From positions 1-5,018 of the forward strand of contig JAQSXU010000245.1 in the NCBI GenBank assembly GCA_029256485.1: 5,018 nucleotides of DNA, read 5' to 3'. The DNA comes from Clostridiaceae bacterium. Its GTDB lineage: Bacteria; Bacillota_A; Clostridia; Clostridiales; Clostridiaceae. The stretch's first letter is position 1. The number at the start of each line of letters is the position of its first letter. Made by a program: the position numbers and the translations under genes. The notes beneath the pieces were generated by a model. It was not told the DNA's origin and did no database searches. It saw only the letters and a program-made list of their open reading frames with translations. Below are positions 1 to 5,018 of the stretch, piece by piece.

Positions 1-47
1 AAACACAAATATATTTCAACTGGTACTTATAATATAGTAAGTTAACA

Positions 48-76
48 TCGAGATTTTATTGGTGAGTTATTACAAT
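48..76 (+). promoter_or_regulatory. Possible promoter of the cold-shock gene
   Basis: A -10-like TACAAT (71-76, 5 of 6 to consensus) lies 17 nt after a weak -35-like TCGAGA (48-53, 4 of 6). Transcription would begin near position 83 and give a leader of about 30 nt before the ATG at 115. A perfect TATAAT at 28-33 is an alternative -10 box with no matching -35, and would give a leader of about 75 nt, closer to the long leaders of some cold-shock mRNAs. The choice cannot be settled from sequence in such AT-rich DNA. Confidence 0.3.
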
Positions 77-114
77 GAGTTTAAGAAATATAAAATTTCG
101 GAGGTACACATTAT

Positions 115-312
115 ATGAATGGTACAGTAAAATGGTTTAATGCAGAAAAAGGATTTGGATTTATTACAGGAGAAGATGGAAATGATGTTTTCGCACATTT
201 TTCTCAAATAAAAACAGATGGTTATAAGACATTAGAAGAAGGTCAAAAAGTTTCTTATGACGTTGTTAAGGGACCAAAAGGACCTCAAGCTGAAAATATT
301 ACCATTATTTAA
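115..312 (+). CDS. csp: Cold-shock protein, CspA/CspB family
   Basis: This is a complete 65-residue single-domain cold-shock protein, the usual size for the family. These five-stranded OB-fold proteins bind single-stranded RNA and DNA in the cytoplasm. They act as RNA chaperones that melt secondary structure, especially in the cold. The start [17 protein letters not shown] is diagnostic: RNP1 is KGFGFI (residues 12-17) and RNP2 is VFAHF (25-29), with the surface aromatics W7, F8, F14, F16, F26, H28 and F29 in place. The C-terminal part keeps the usual [10 protein letters not shown] pattern. The start is fixed by GGAGGT at 100-105, 9 nt before the ATG. A strong terminator follows directly, so the gene is probably monocistronic. 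Next downstream is a DEAD-box helicase, also linked to cold growth in this phylum. Family assignment is near certain; which csp paralogue it is cannot be told. Confidence 0.97.
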   Translation: MNGTVKWFNAEKGFGFITGEDGNDVFAHFSQIKTDGYKTLEEGQKVSYDVVKGPKGPQAENITII

Positions 313-326
313 TTAAGGAATATTTT

Positions 327-362
327 AACCCCTTAAATAGTTAACCTATTTAAGGGGTTTTT
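327..362 (+). terminator. Intrinsic terminator after csp
   Basis: A perfect 14-bp stem, AACCCCTTAAATAG (327-340) paired with CTATTTAAGGGGTT (346-359), closes a 5-nt loop (TTAAC). It runs into five T residues (358-362). It begins 15 nt after the csp stop codon. It should separate csp from the helicase gene 69 nt further on, apart from any read-through. Confidence 0.92.
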
Positions 363-430
363 AAATGCTCATAATTAGAGTTTTGAATAATTAAAATTAA
401 AAGTCAAAAAGATACTTAGGAGGATAAAAA

Positions 431-1669
431 ATGCTATTTGAAAATTTAGATATAAATAAACCCATTCTAAAGGCAATTAAAGAAGAGGGATATATAAAAC
501 CAACTCCAATACAGGAAGAGGCTATTCCATATATACTAAAAGGAAATGACCTGCTTGGTTGCGCTCAGACCGGTACTGGAAAAACAGCGGCTTTTGCTAT
601 TCCCATATTACAAAATATTTCTAGTATAAAAAATTTAGAAAAAGGACCTAGGCCTATTAGTGCGTTAATATTGGCTCCTACCAGAGAATTAGCTATTCAG
701 ATAGGAGAAAGTTTTACAGACTATGGGAAATACATGACTGTTACAAACTTAGTTATCTTTGGCGGCGTGCCACAAAATCCTCAAACGAGAGCATTAAAGA
801 GAGGGGTGGATATACTAATTGCAACTCCAGGAAGATTACTTGATCTGGTTGACCAAAAGTATATTGACTTAAAAAATGTAGAATATTTTGTACTGGATGA
901 AGCTGATCGTATGTTAGATATGGGTATGATCAATGATGTGAAAAAGATTATAGCAAAGCTTCCGAAGGTTAGACAAAATATGTTGTTCTCTGCAACTATG
1001 CCAAAGGAAATACTGACACTAACAAGTTCTATTTTGAAAAACCCTGTAAGTATCGAGGTTACGCCAGTTTCATCTACCGTAGATACTATTAAACAAAGGC
1101 TATATTTTGTTAGTAGGGCACATAAAAAACATTTACTTATAGATTTGCTTAAAGATAAATCTATATCATCTGCTTTAGTTTTTTCAAGAACAAAGCATGG
1201 TGCAAATATAATTACAAAGGATCTTAATAATGCTGGTATAGAGGCTCAAGCTATTCATGGTAACAAATCACAAAATGCAAGACAACTGGCCTTAAATAAT
1301 TTTAAGGAAGGGAAAATAAGAGTTTTAGTTGCAACTGATATAGCTGCAAGAGGTATTGATGTAGATGAGTTATCTCATGTAATTAATTTTGACTTGCCAG
1401 AAGTTCCCGAAACCTATGTTCATAGGATTGGACGTACTGGAAGAGCAGGGCAACAGGGGACTGCACTTTCTTTCTGCGATGCGGAAGAAATGGATTATCT
1501 TAAGAATATTGAAAAACTTATATGTATGAAAATACCAGTAGTAGAGGAACACCCATACAAGCTAAGTGCTAATACAAAACCCTTAGAGAGCAATAAGCAT
1601 ACAACGAAAACAACAACTACTAAAAAGACTAATAAAAGTTTCAATTATAGTAGAGGAAAGAAACGATAG
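431..1669 (+). CDS. DEAD-box ATP-dependent RNA helicase (RhlE/CshA-like)
   Basis: This is a complete 412-residue DEAD-box helicase. The family unwinds short RNA duplexes using ATP and works in ribosome assembly, mRNA decay and cold growth. All core motifs are present in order: Q motif with GYIKPTPIQ (20-28), motif I AQTGTGKT (45-52), Ia PTRELA (82-87), GG (110-111), Ib TPGR (131-134), II DEAD (155-158), III SAT (186-188), then in the second RecA domain ATDIAARGID (300-309) and YVHRIGRTGR (328-337). The tail after about residue 375 is low-complexity, rich in Thr and Lys and ends SRGKKR. Such basic tails often aid RNA binding in RhlE-type proteins, but no defined accessory domain (DbpA-type RRM, CsdA type) is seen. 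The start is set by AGGAGGA at 418-424, 6 nt before the ATG. No convincing promoter is visible after the csp terminator. Helicase identity is certain; the subfamily name is inferred from tail and length. Confidence 0.97.
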   Translation: MLFENLDINKPILKAIKEEGYIKPTPIQEEAIPYILKGNDLLGCAQTGTGKTAAFAIPILQNISSIKNLEKGPRPISALILAPTRELAIQIGESFTDYGKYMTVTNLVIFGGVPQNPQTRALKRGVDILIATPGRLLDLVDQKYIDLKNVEYFVLDEADRMLDMGMINDVKKIIAKLPKVRQNMLFSATMPKEILTLTSSILKNPVSIEVTPVSSTVDTIKQRLYFVSRAHKKHLLIDLLKDKSISSALVFSRTKHGANIITKDLNNAGIEAQAIHGNKSQNARQLALNNFKEGKIRVLVATDIAARGIDVDELSHVINFDLPEVPETYVHRIGRTGRAGQQGTALSFCDAEEMDYLKNIEKLICMKIPVVEEHPYKLSANTKPLESNKHTTKTTTTKKTNKSFNYSRGKKR

Positions 1670-1758
1670 ATAGTGAAGCTGCATCTGAAGCAAAGGTACT
1701 TAGTGGAATAAATTCTTCTAGGTATTTTTATTTGGAAGAATTTGAAACTGAATTATAG
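1654..1758 (+). other. Unexplained open reading stretch after the helicase
   Basis: Between a stop at 1651-1653 and a stop at 1756-1758 one frame stays open for 34 codons, overlapping the helicase tail. The part beyond the helicase stop reads SEAASEAKVLSG followed by INSSRYFYLEEFETEL, which has a natural amino-acid composition. It has no ATG, GTG or TTG start with a ribosome binding site. It could be the surviving 3' end of a lost gene or chance. I do not recognise it. The rest of the spacer up to 1829 shows no gene and no clear terminator for the helicase. Confidence 0.2.
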
Positions 1759-1829
1759 AATATATTTATAAAGGCATTAGTATAATCTATGGTGATTAAA
1801 ACTACATATAAAAAAAATTCCCATTTAGC

Positions 1830-1858
1830 TTGGCTTGAATACGAAACTCTACTATAAA
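1830..1858 (+). promoter_or_regulatory. Candidate promoter of the kinase gene
   Basis: TTGGCT (1830-1835, 4 of 6 to the -35 consensus) and TATAAA (1853-1858, 5 of 6 to the -10 consensus) are separated by exactly 17 nt. The start point would fall near 1865 and give a leader of about 70 nt. The leader would contain the 14-bp repeat at 1891-1904. An alternative is an extended -10 within that repeat, TG-A-TAAAAT (1888-1896), which has no good -35. Confidence 0.4.
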
Positions 1859-1890
1859 AACAATATTAATATATTTGGTTAGATATATGA

Positions 1891-1904
1891 TAAAATAGTC
1901 AGTA
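1891..1904 (+). repeat. 14-bp direct repeat, copy 1 (before the kinase)
   Basis: TAAAATAGTCAGTA occurs here, 44 nt upstream of the kinase ATG, and again at 2789-2802 upstream of the HD pseudogene. The match stops at exactly 14 bp on both sides. Its placement before two successive starts suggests a shared promoter or operator element, but it may be chance in AT-rich DNA. Confidence 0.45.
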
Positions 1905-1934
1905 AGTAATAGGCTAAACAATAAGGAGAAGATT

Positions 1935-2783
1935 ATGAAAGAAAATATAAGAATAGCTGTAGAAAAGGTCAGGGTTGAAGGCAGAGGTGTATTACTGCTG
2001 ACGGGGCCTTCTGGATGCGGCAAAGGAGAAATTGCCAAAGCCTTATGTAAGTTTTTATCTATTCCTAAGGAAAAACATTTATCTATGGGAGATATTTTAC
2101 GTAAAACAGTTATTAAAGCAAAAGAAAATGAAAAGTTCATGAATACATTGGGTGAAAAATACAATATAAGTAAGGATATTTCCGTATTGGATGAACAGAA
2201 AAATGGACTTGAAGTTGTACAAAAGGTGAAAAATCATTACAATGACATAATCTCATTCTTAGATTTGAAGGATAATTTTATTTCACAGTTTCATTGGCTG
2301 GAGTTTTGTGTAGCAAATGGATTATTGATACCAGATGAATGGACTGAAAGTATTATAGATGCTTTGCTGGAAAGTACCCCCGAATTGCATAAAGAAATAT
2401 TTATATTAGACGGATACCCACGAACAGTTAATGCAGGGAAGAACCTGCTGAAAACACTTGATAGGCTGAATATACCTGTAATAAAGGTTCTTCATTTATT
2501 TATAACAAAAGAGCAAATGAAACTTAGAGCTTTTAACAGGGGGCGGATTGATGATACTCAAGATAGTTTAGAAAGAAGATATCAGTTCTATATAGATAAG
2601 GTACAACCTTGCATTGATTATTTGAAAAGCAGTTTAGGCAGTTCAATGGTATCACTGATAGATGCGCATCAGCCTGTATACGATGAAAATGGGCAGATAA
2701 ATATAGATGCGTCTATTAATGAGGTTGTAATAAATGTAATGCATGCATTAGGACTGCCAAAATTCTTAATGGATTTAAAATAA
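1935..2783 (+). CDS. Adenylate-kinase-like nucleoside monophosphate kinase
   Basis: This 282-residue cytoplasmic P-loop kinase has the adenylate/UMP-CMP kinase layout and probably moves a phosphate from ATP to a nucleoside monophosphate. Seen in order: Walker A GPSGCGKG (24-31), LSMGDILR (49-56) matching the family's STGDLLR segment, GLLIPDE (129-135), DGYPRT (159-164) matching DGFPRT, and RGRIDD (202-207) with ERRY (213-216), matching the arginines that hold phosphates. The lid is short, as in UMP-CMP and eukaryotic cytosolic kinases. About 70 residues separate LSMGDILR from GLLIPDE, roughly 50 more than in ordinary adenylate kinase, so the NMP-binding region is enlarged. The Thr of STGD, which contacts adenine in Adk, is Met51, so the substrate base is uncertain. 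It is unlikely to be the housekeeping adk, which is about 215 residues and normally sits in the ribosomal-protein cluster. AAGGAG at 1923-1928 sets the start. A broken HD-domain gene follows after 61 nt. Confidence 0.85.
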   Translation: MKENIRIAVEKVRVEGRGVLLLTGPSGCGKGEIAKALCKFLSIPKEKHLSMGDILRKTVIKAKENEKFMNTLGEKYNISKDISVLDEQKNGLEVVQKVKNHYNDIISFLDLKDNFISQFHWLEFCVANGLLIPDEWTESIIDALLESTPELHKEIFILDGYPRTVNAGKNLLKTLDRLNIPVIKVLHLFITKEQMKLRAFNRGRIDDTQDSLERRYQFYIDKVQPCIDYLKSSLGSSMVSLIDAHQPVYDENGQINIDASINEVVINVMHALGLPKFLMDLK

Positions 2784-2788
2784 AACTT

Positions 2789-2802
2789 TAAAATAGTCAG
2801 TA
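2789..2802 (+). repeat. 14-bp direct repeat, copy 2 (before the HD pseudogene)
   Basis: This is the second copy of TAAAATAGTCAGTA, beginning 6 nt after the kinase stop codon and 56 nt before the ATG of the decayed HD-domain gene. The first six bases could act as a -10 box in both copies. Neither copy has a good -35 at 17 nt. Confidence 0.45.
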
Positions 2803-2844
2803 TATCATCCATAACAAATCCATTAATAGTAGGAGGAAATTAAC

Positions 2845-3136
2845 ATGGACGAAACCATATTGAAAGAGGGCAGGAAATTTTAATTGTGCGTTTGGCCGCC
2901 ATACTTCATGATATATGAAGAATTAATAGAAGGGAAGATCATGCACTAATAGGAAGAGATATAATTTATAACTGGCTGAACAAAAATCAAGCAATATTAG
3001 ACAGTATTAATGAACCAGATAGACTTTAAATGAAAAAAGAAAATTCATAGAAGCTATAGATAAGCAGCTAAAGGATGAGTTATATGGTACTGAAATGTTT
3101 GGTGAAGTTAGTATTGCAGATTATTTGGAGAATTAG
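2845..3136 (+). pseudogene. Decayed HD-domain phosphohydrolase gene
   Basis: A good ribosome binding site (AGGAGG, 2831-2836) precedes ATG 2845, but that frame stops after 12 codons at 2881. The next frame carries an HD-superfamily core: NHIERGQEIL, then VRLAAILHDI (2886-2915), then an in-frame TGA (2916-2918), then RINRREDHALIGRDI (2919-2963) and an open stretch to TAA at 3027. A third frame continues from about 3023 with KRKFIEAIDKQL and ends SIADYLEN at 3134-3136. HD enzymes read HDIG(K/R), so the TGA sits exactly where Gly (GGA) is expected, a one-base change. Adding one T to the run at 3025-3027 would rejoin the last two frames. The first His (NHIER) lies only about 18 residues before HD, shorter than usual, so part of the N-terminal helix may be deleted. 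Intact family members are metal-dependent phosphohydrolases; the substrate here is unknown. At about 97 codons the remnant encodes no functional HD protein. Confidence 0.82.
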
Positions 3137-3186
3137 TATAACAAAATATCGCATGTTATAGGTAAATCCTTACACAAAGTATTTAG

Positions 3187-3208
3187 CTGTAACATAAAAT
3201 AGTTACAG
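3187..3208 (+). promoter_or_regulatory. Operator-like palindrome before the cell-wall hydrolase
   Basis: CTGTAAC (3187-3193) and GTTACAG (3202-3208) form a perfect 7-bp inverted repeat around an 8-nt AT core. The core and its edge contain TAAAAT (3195-3200), a plausible -10 box, which would put the start near 3207 and leave a short leader before ATG 3234. Arms flanking a -10 box are a common arrangement for a repressor site. No good -35 is seen (TTACAC at 3170-3175 is poor). With no T-run after it, it is not a terminator. Confidence 0.4.
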
Positions 3209-3233
3209 AAATATTTTCATAAGGAGAAATTAT

Positions 3234-4070
3234 ATGCCTACATTTCCCACCTTAAAATTATATTATGAAGGGCCATCTGTGAGAATACTTCAGATGAATT
3301 TGTATGGACTAAATTATAAATATAATGGTCTTCAAGTTACAGGTGTATTCGATTCATTAACTGATGAAGTAGTAAGAGATTATCAGGCTGAACATAAGCT
3401 AGTATCAGATGGTATTGTGGGGCCAGTTACCTGGAATATTTTATTAACTGATGTTAAATCTATACAAAGTAAACTAAATTCTATATATTTTATCGCTGGA
3501 ACACCAGATGGTATATTTGGTGCAAAAACTGCAAATGCTGTAACTAGATTTCAAAGTGTTAATGGCCTTGGAATGAATGGTGTTGTAGATCCAAGAACTA
3601 GACAGCAATTGTTTAACCCTAATCCTCAGGTTGATTACAGCAAACGTTCTAGCTCATTATCTTTAATCTCCTTAAATCCATATGTAGCTTCATTAGCTAG
3701 GCAATTTCTCAATACATGTGCTGCCAACGGGATAAATGTTACTATTGTGGAGGCATTTAGAAGCTGGTATGAGCAGGATCAATTGTATAAACAAGGCAGA
3801 ACTCAGCCTGGGGATATAGTAACTGACGCCCAGGGAGGAGATTCATATCATAATTGGGGATTGGCATTTGATTGTGCTCCTGTAGAAAATGGGCAAATTA
3901 ATTGGAATGATATAAATGCATTTAATGAAATGGGGAATATAGGACAACAGGTGGGGCTTGAATGGGGAGGAAATTGGACTACTTTTGATATCAGCATTGT
4001 AGATACGCCTCATTTTCAATATACTTTTGGATTAAGCACGGAACAGCTTTTAAATGGTGCAAGACCTTAA
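3234..4070 (+). CDS. Peptidoglycan-binding M15 peptidase (VanY/CwlK-like cell-wall hydrolase)
   Basis: This 278-residue modular wall hydrolase carries two peptidoglycan-binding type-1 domains, about 13-70 (SVRILQMNLYGL, TGVFDSLT, VGPVTW) and 74-127 (IQSKLNSI, DGIFGAKT, AVTRFQ). A linker (128-145) leads to a zinc peptidase of family M15, about 146-270. Seen there: EAFRSWYEQDQLYKQGRT (173-190), the SxHxxGxAxD signature with H206 and D213, and DTPHF with D257 as likely catalytic acid and H260 as the third zinc ligand. Related enzymes (CwlK, Ply118/Ply500) cut the L-Ala-D-Glu bond of the stem peptide; that specificity is inferred. There is no signal peptide or membrane segment, so the protein probably needs a holin, lysis of the mother cell or a non-classical route to reach the wall. 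No holin or other phage gene is in view. AAGGAG at 3221-3226 sets the start. The gene has a palindrome in front and a terminator behind, so it is likely transcribed alone. Confidence 0.92.
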   Translation: MPTFPTLKLYYEGPSVRILQMNLYGLNYKYNGLQVTGVFDSLTDEVVRDYQAEHKLVSDGIVGPVTWNILLTDVKSIQSKLNSIYFIAGTPDGIFGAKTANAVTRFQSVNGLGMNGVVDPRTRQQLFNPNPQVDYSKRSSSLSLISLNPYVASLARQFLNTCAANGINVTIVEAFRSWYEQDQLYKQGRTQPGDIVTDAQGGDSYHNWGLAFDCAPVENGQINWNDINAFNEMGNIGQQVGLEWGGNWTTFDISIVDTPHFQYTFGLSTEQLLNGARP

Positions 4071-4113
4071 TAGAAATTATTATTTAACTATCATAAATAT
4101 AAAATAAAAGAAA

Positions 4114-4144
4114 CCTCAATATAAATATCTATATTGAGGCTTTT
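4114..4144. terminator. Bidirectional intrinsic terminator between convergent genes
   Basis: CCTCAATATA (4114-4123) pairs perfectly with TATATTGAGG (4130-4139) around a 6-nt loop. On the plus strand it is followed by C and TTTT (4141-4144). On the minus strand the same stem is followed by a T-rich run, the complement of 4099-4113. It lies 43 nt after the hydrolase stop and 23 nt beyond the minus-strand gene's stop, so it fits as terminator for both. Confidence 0.85.
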
Positions 4145-4162
4145 CTATTTATACAAACACAG

Positions 4163-4552
4163 TTAAGAACATGTAAAGTTATTAATTTGTGCTAGACGGG
4201 TGCCAAACTGTTTCCATTGGCGTTTTATATATCTCCATCCAGAAACTGATTTTTTACCCGCAGAGGTAATATAAGCCCAAAAAGATTCTCCATTTTTTAG
4301 CCATAAATATGTGTATTTAAAAGCGCAAGAAGATAATGTGCTAGGCTCAATAAGGACAGTTGTGGCTGGAAGATTAGGTACATAGCTTGGCGGAGGATTT
4401 GCTGGACGCTTATGAAAATGAGATGGATATTCTTCTACTTTCTGCCTGTATCCACAATATGGACAAGGAAACTGACACATAGAGCAGGGACAGTAAAATT
4501 GGGGAGCTGTTGGGTAAGAATTTCTTATGCAATGATCTCTATAGCCATGCAT
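4163..4552 (-). CDS. Small Cys/Pro-rich protein with aromatic C-terminal domain, unknown function
   Basis: This 129-residue protein has an excellent ribosome binding site: AGGAGG (complement of 4560-4565) 7 nt before the ATG. With the shared terminator behind it, it is very likely a real gene. The N-terminal part is rich in Cys, Tyr, His and Pro. C21, C23, C26, C30 and C33 are closely spaced and end in CPYCG, like one half of a zinc ribbon or a disulfide knot. A Pro-rich linker (about 50-62) follows. The C-terminal part (about 77-129) is basic and aromatic, with W84, W92, W106 and W113, and patterns such as KYTYLWLKNGESFW and SGWRYIKRQW. There is no signal peptide or clear membrane helix. The composition recalls clostridial spore-coat or exosporium proteins, but that is only an impression. 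I cannot name a family. It diverges from the acetyltransferase gene across a 164-nt AT-rich spacer. Confidence 0.8.
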   Translation of the reverse strand: MHGYRDHCIRNSYPTAPQFYCPCSMCQFPCPYCGYRQKVEEYPSHFHKRPANPPPSYVPNLPATTVLIEPSTLSSCAFKYTYLWLKNGESFWAYITSAGKKSVSGWRYIKRQWKQFGTRLAQINNFTCS

Positions 4553-4642
4553 TTATTGACCTCCTGATATTCGTTGATTCTTTAATCATATTATTCAATT
4601 TAAAGACGGATGGTACTTATTTAAGGTATTGAGTATAAAATA

Positions 4643-4682
4643 TATAATTAATTCTAACTCATTTTATAATTTAAACTATAAT
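4643..4682 (+). promoter_or_regulatory. AT-rich region with candidate -10 boxes before the acetyltransferase
   Basis: Three perfect TATAAT hexamers lie in the divergent spacer, at 4643-4648, 4665-4670 and 4677-4682. None has a good -35 at 17 nt; the best is TTTAAG (4620-4625) for the first. The last would give a leader of about 28 nt before ATG 4717. The right box cannot be chosen from sequence. I see no clear promoter for the minus-strand gene. Confidence 0.25.
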
Positions 4683-4716
4683 CTATATATAGGTTTTGAG
4701 TTGCGGGGGATAAGTT

Positions 4717-5018
4717 ATGAAAATTACATTTAGAAGAGCCTCAGGTAATGATATAGATAAAATATTTGATTTAAATAAAAATCTTATAGAGAAGTATGAA
4801 ACTAACAAAAATCTTAATTTCCCTAGGGTTTTTGTCTGGGTTAGGGAAAAAATAGAAAAAAATATAGAAAGCTATAATTGCATATATCTTGATGAGATTA
4901 AAACAGGTTATTATTATCTGCATGATCAGGATGAAAAGCTGGAACTTGATGATTTTTTTGTTTTTAATGAATTTCAGGGAAGAGGTATTGGAACAAAAGT
5001 TTTAAATTATATTTACTC
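4717..5018 (+). CDS. GNAT-family N-acetyltransferase, 3' end outside window
   Basis: The first 100 codons of a GCN5-related acetyltransferase are present; family members are usually 140-180 residues, so about a third is missing past the window edge. The N-terminus KITFRRASGNDIDKIFDLN has the common opening of the family (a beta strand with a basic patch, then an Asp-rich turn and helix 1). The beta-4 strand LELDDFFVFNEF (75-86) leads into the acetyl-CoA pyrophosphate loop QGRGIGTKVL (87-96), which matches the Q/R-x-x-G-x-G/A signature. It should transfer acetyl from acetyl-CoA to an amine; the acceptor cannot be predicted. The ribosome binding site is unusual, a run GGGGGA at 4705-4710 rather than AGGAGG, 6 nt before the ATG. 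The protein stays in frame to the last base with no stop. Family is confident, substrate unknown. Confidence 0.9.
   Translation, partial: MKITFRRASGNDIDKIFDLNKNLIEKYETNKNLNFPRVFVWVREKIEKNIESYNCIYLDEIKTGYYYLHDQDEKLELDDFFVFNEFQGRGIGTKVLNYIY

Noticed and set aside
1370..1552. Minus-strand open frame of 60 codons
   Set aside because: It is entirely opposite the helicase motif VI region, with no ribosome binding site and no recognisable features.
1710..1743. Inverted repeat AAATTCTTC / GAAGAATTT as helicase terminator
   Set aside because: The stem is AT-rich with a 16-nt loop and no T-run follows, so it does not fit an intrinsic terminator.
1802..2164. Minus-strand open frame of 120 codons
   Set aside because: Most of it lies opposite the kinase N-terminus including the P-loop, it lacks a ribosome binding site, and its Phe/Ser/Leu-rich product looks like the complement of an AT-rich gene.
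2916..2918. TGA within the HD gene as a selenocysteine codon or programmed readthrough
   Set aside because: The family expects Gly at this position, there is no evident selenocysteine-insertion hairpin directly after it, and a second independent frameshift downstream also breaks the gene.
3187..3208. WalR (YycF) binding site before the wall hydrolase
   Set aside because: WalR sites are direct repeats of TGTWAH with 5-nt spacing; here the TGTAAC half-sites are inverted and the spacing is different.
3234..4070. Prophage lysis cassette
   Set aside because: There is no holin, tail, integrase or attachment-site sequence in the window; the flanking genes look chromosomal.
21..4620. TGGTACTTAT present at 21-30 and 4611-4620
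   Set aside because: It is only 10 bp, in unrelated contexts, and expected by chance in a window this size and composition.

Overview
The window reads as AT-rich Bacillota chromosome, most likely a Clostridium-type genome. The evidence is low GC, codons ending in A or T, AGGAGG-type ribosome binding sites 6-9 nt before starts, stem-plus-T-run terminators, and gene types common in clostridia. No rRNA, tRNA, insertion sequence, CRISPR array or phage structural gene is visible.

Layout. (1) 48-362: a complete cold-shock protein gene with a possible promoter and a strong intrinsic terminator. (2) 431-1669: a complete RhlE/CshA-type DEAD-box RNA helicase. Both proteins act on RNA structure in the cold in related bacteria, so the pair looks like a small cold-adaptation locus of separately transcribed genes. 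(3) 1670-1934: a spacer with an unexplained short open frame and a candidate promoter for the next gene. (4) 1935-2783: an adenylate-kinase-like nucleoside monophosphate kinase with an enlarged NMP-binding region and a short lid. (5) 2845-3136: a decayed HD-domain phosphohydrolase gene, with an in-frame TGA where the Gly of HDIG belongs and at least one frameshift. A 14-bp repeat lies upstream of both the kinase and this pseudogene, so they may once have shared control. (6) 3187-4070: a palindrome overlapping a possible -10 box, followed by a cell-wall hydrolase made of two peptidoglycan-binding domains and an M15 (VanY/CwlK-like) peptidase, with no signal peptide. (7) 4114-4144: a terminator that can serve both convergent genes. 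(8) 4163-4552 on the minus strand: a Cys/Pro-rich plus Trp/aromatic-rich small protein of unknown role. (9) 4717-5018: the first 100 codons of a GNAT acetyltransferase cut by the window edge.

Functionally this is a mixed housekeeping/accessory stretch rather than one coherent system. I see no convincing new multi-gene system. The most informative items are the HD pseudogene beside the unusual kinase, the shared 14-bp repeat, the operator-like palindrome, and the uncharacterised Cys/Trp-rich protein.
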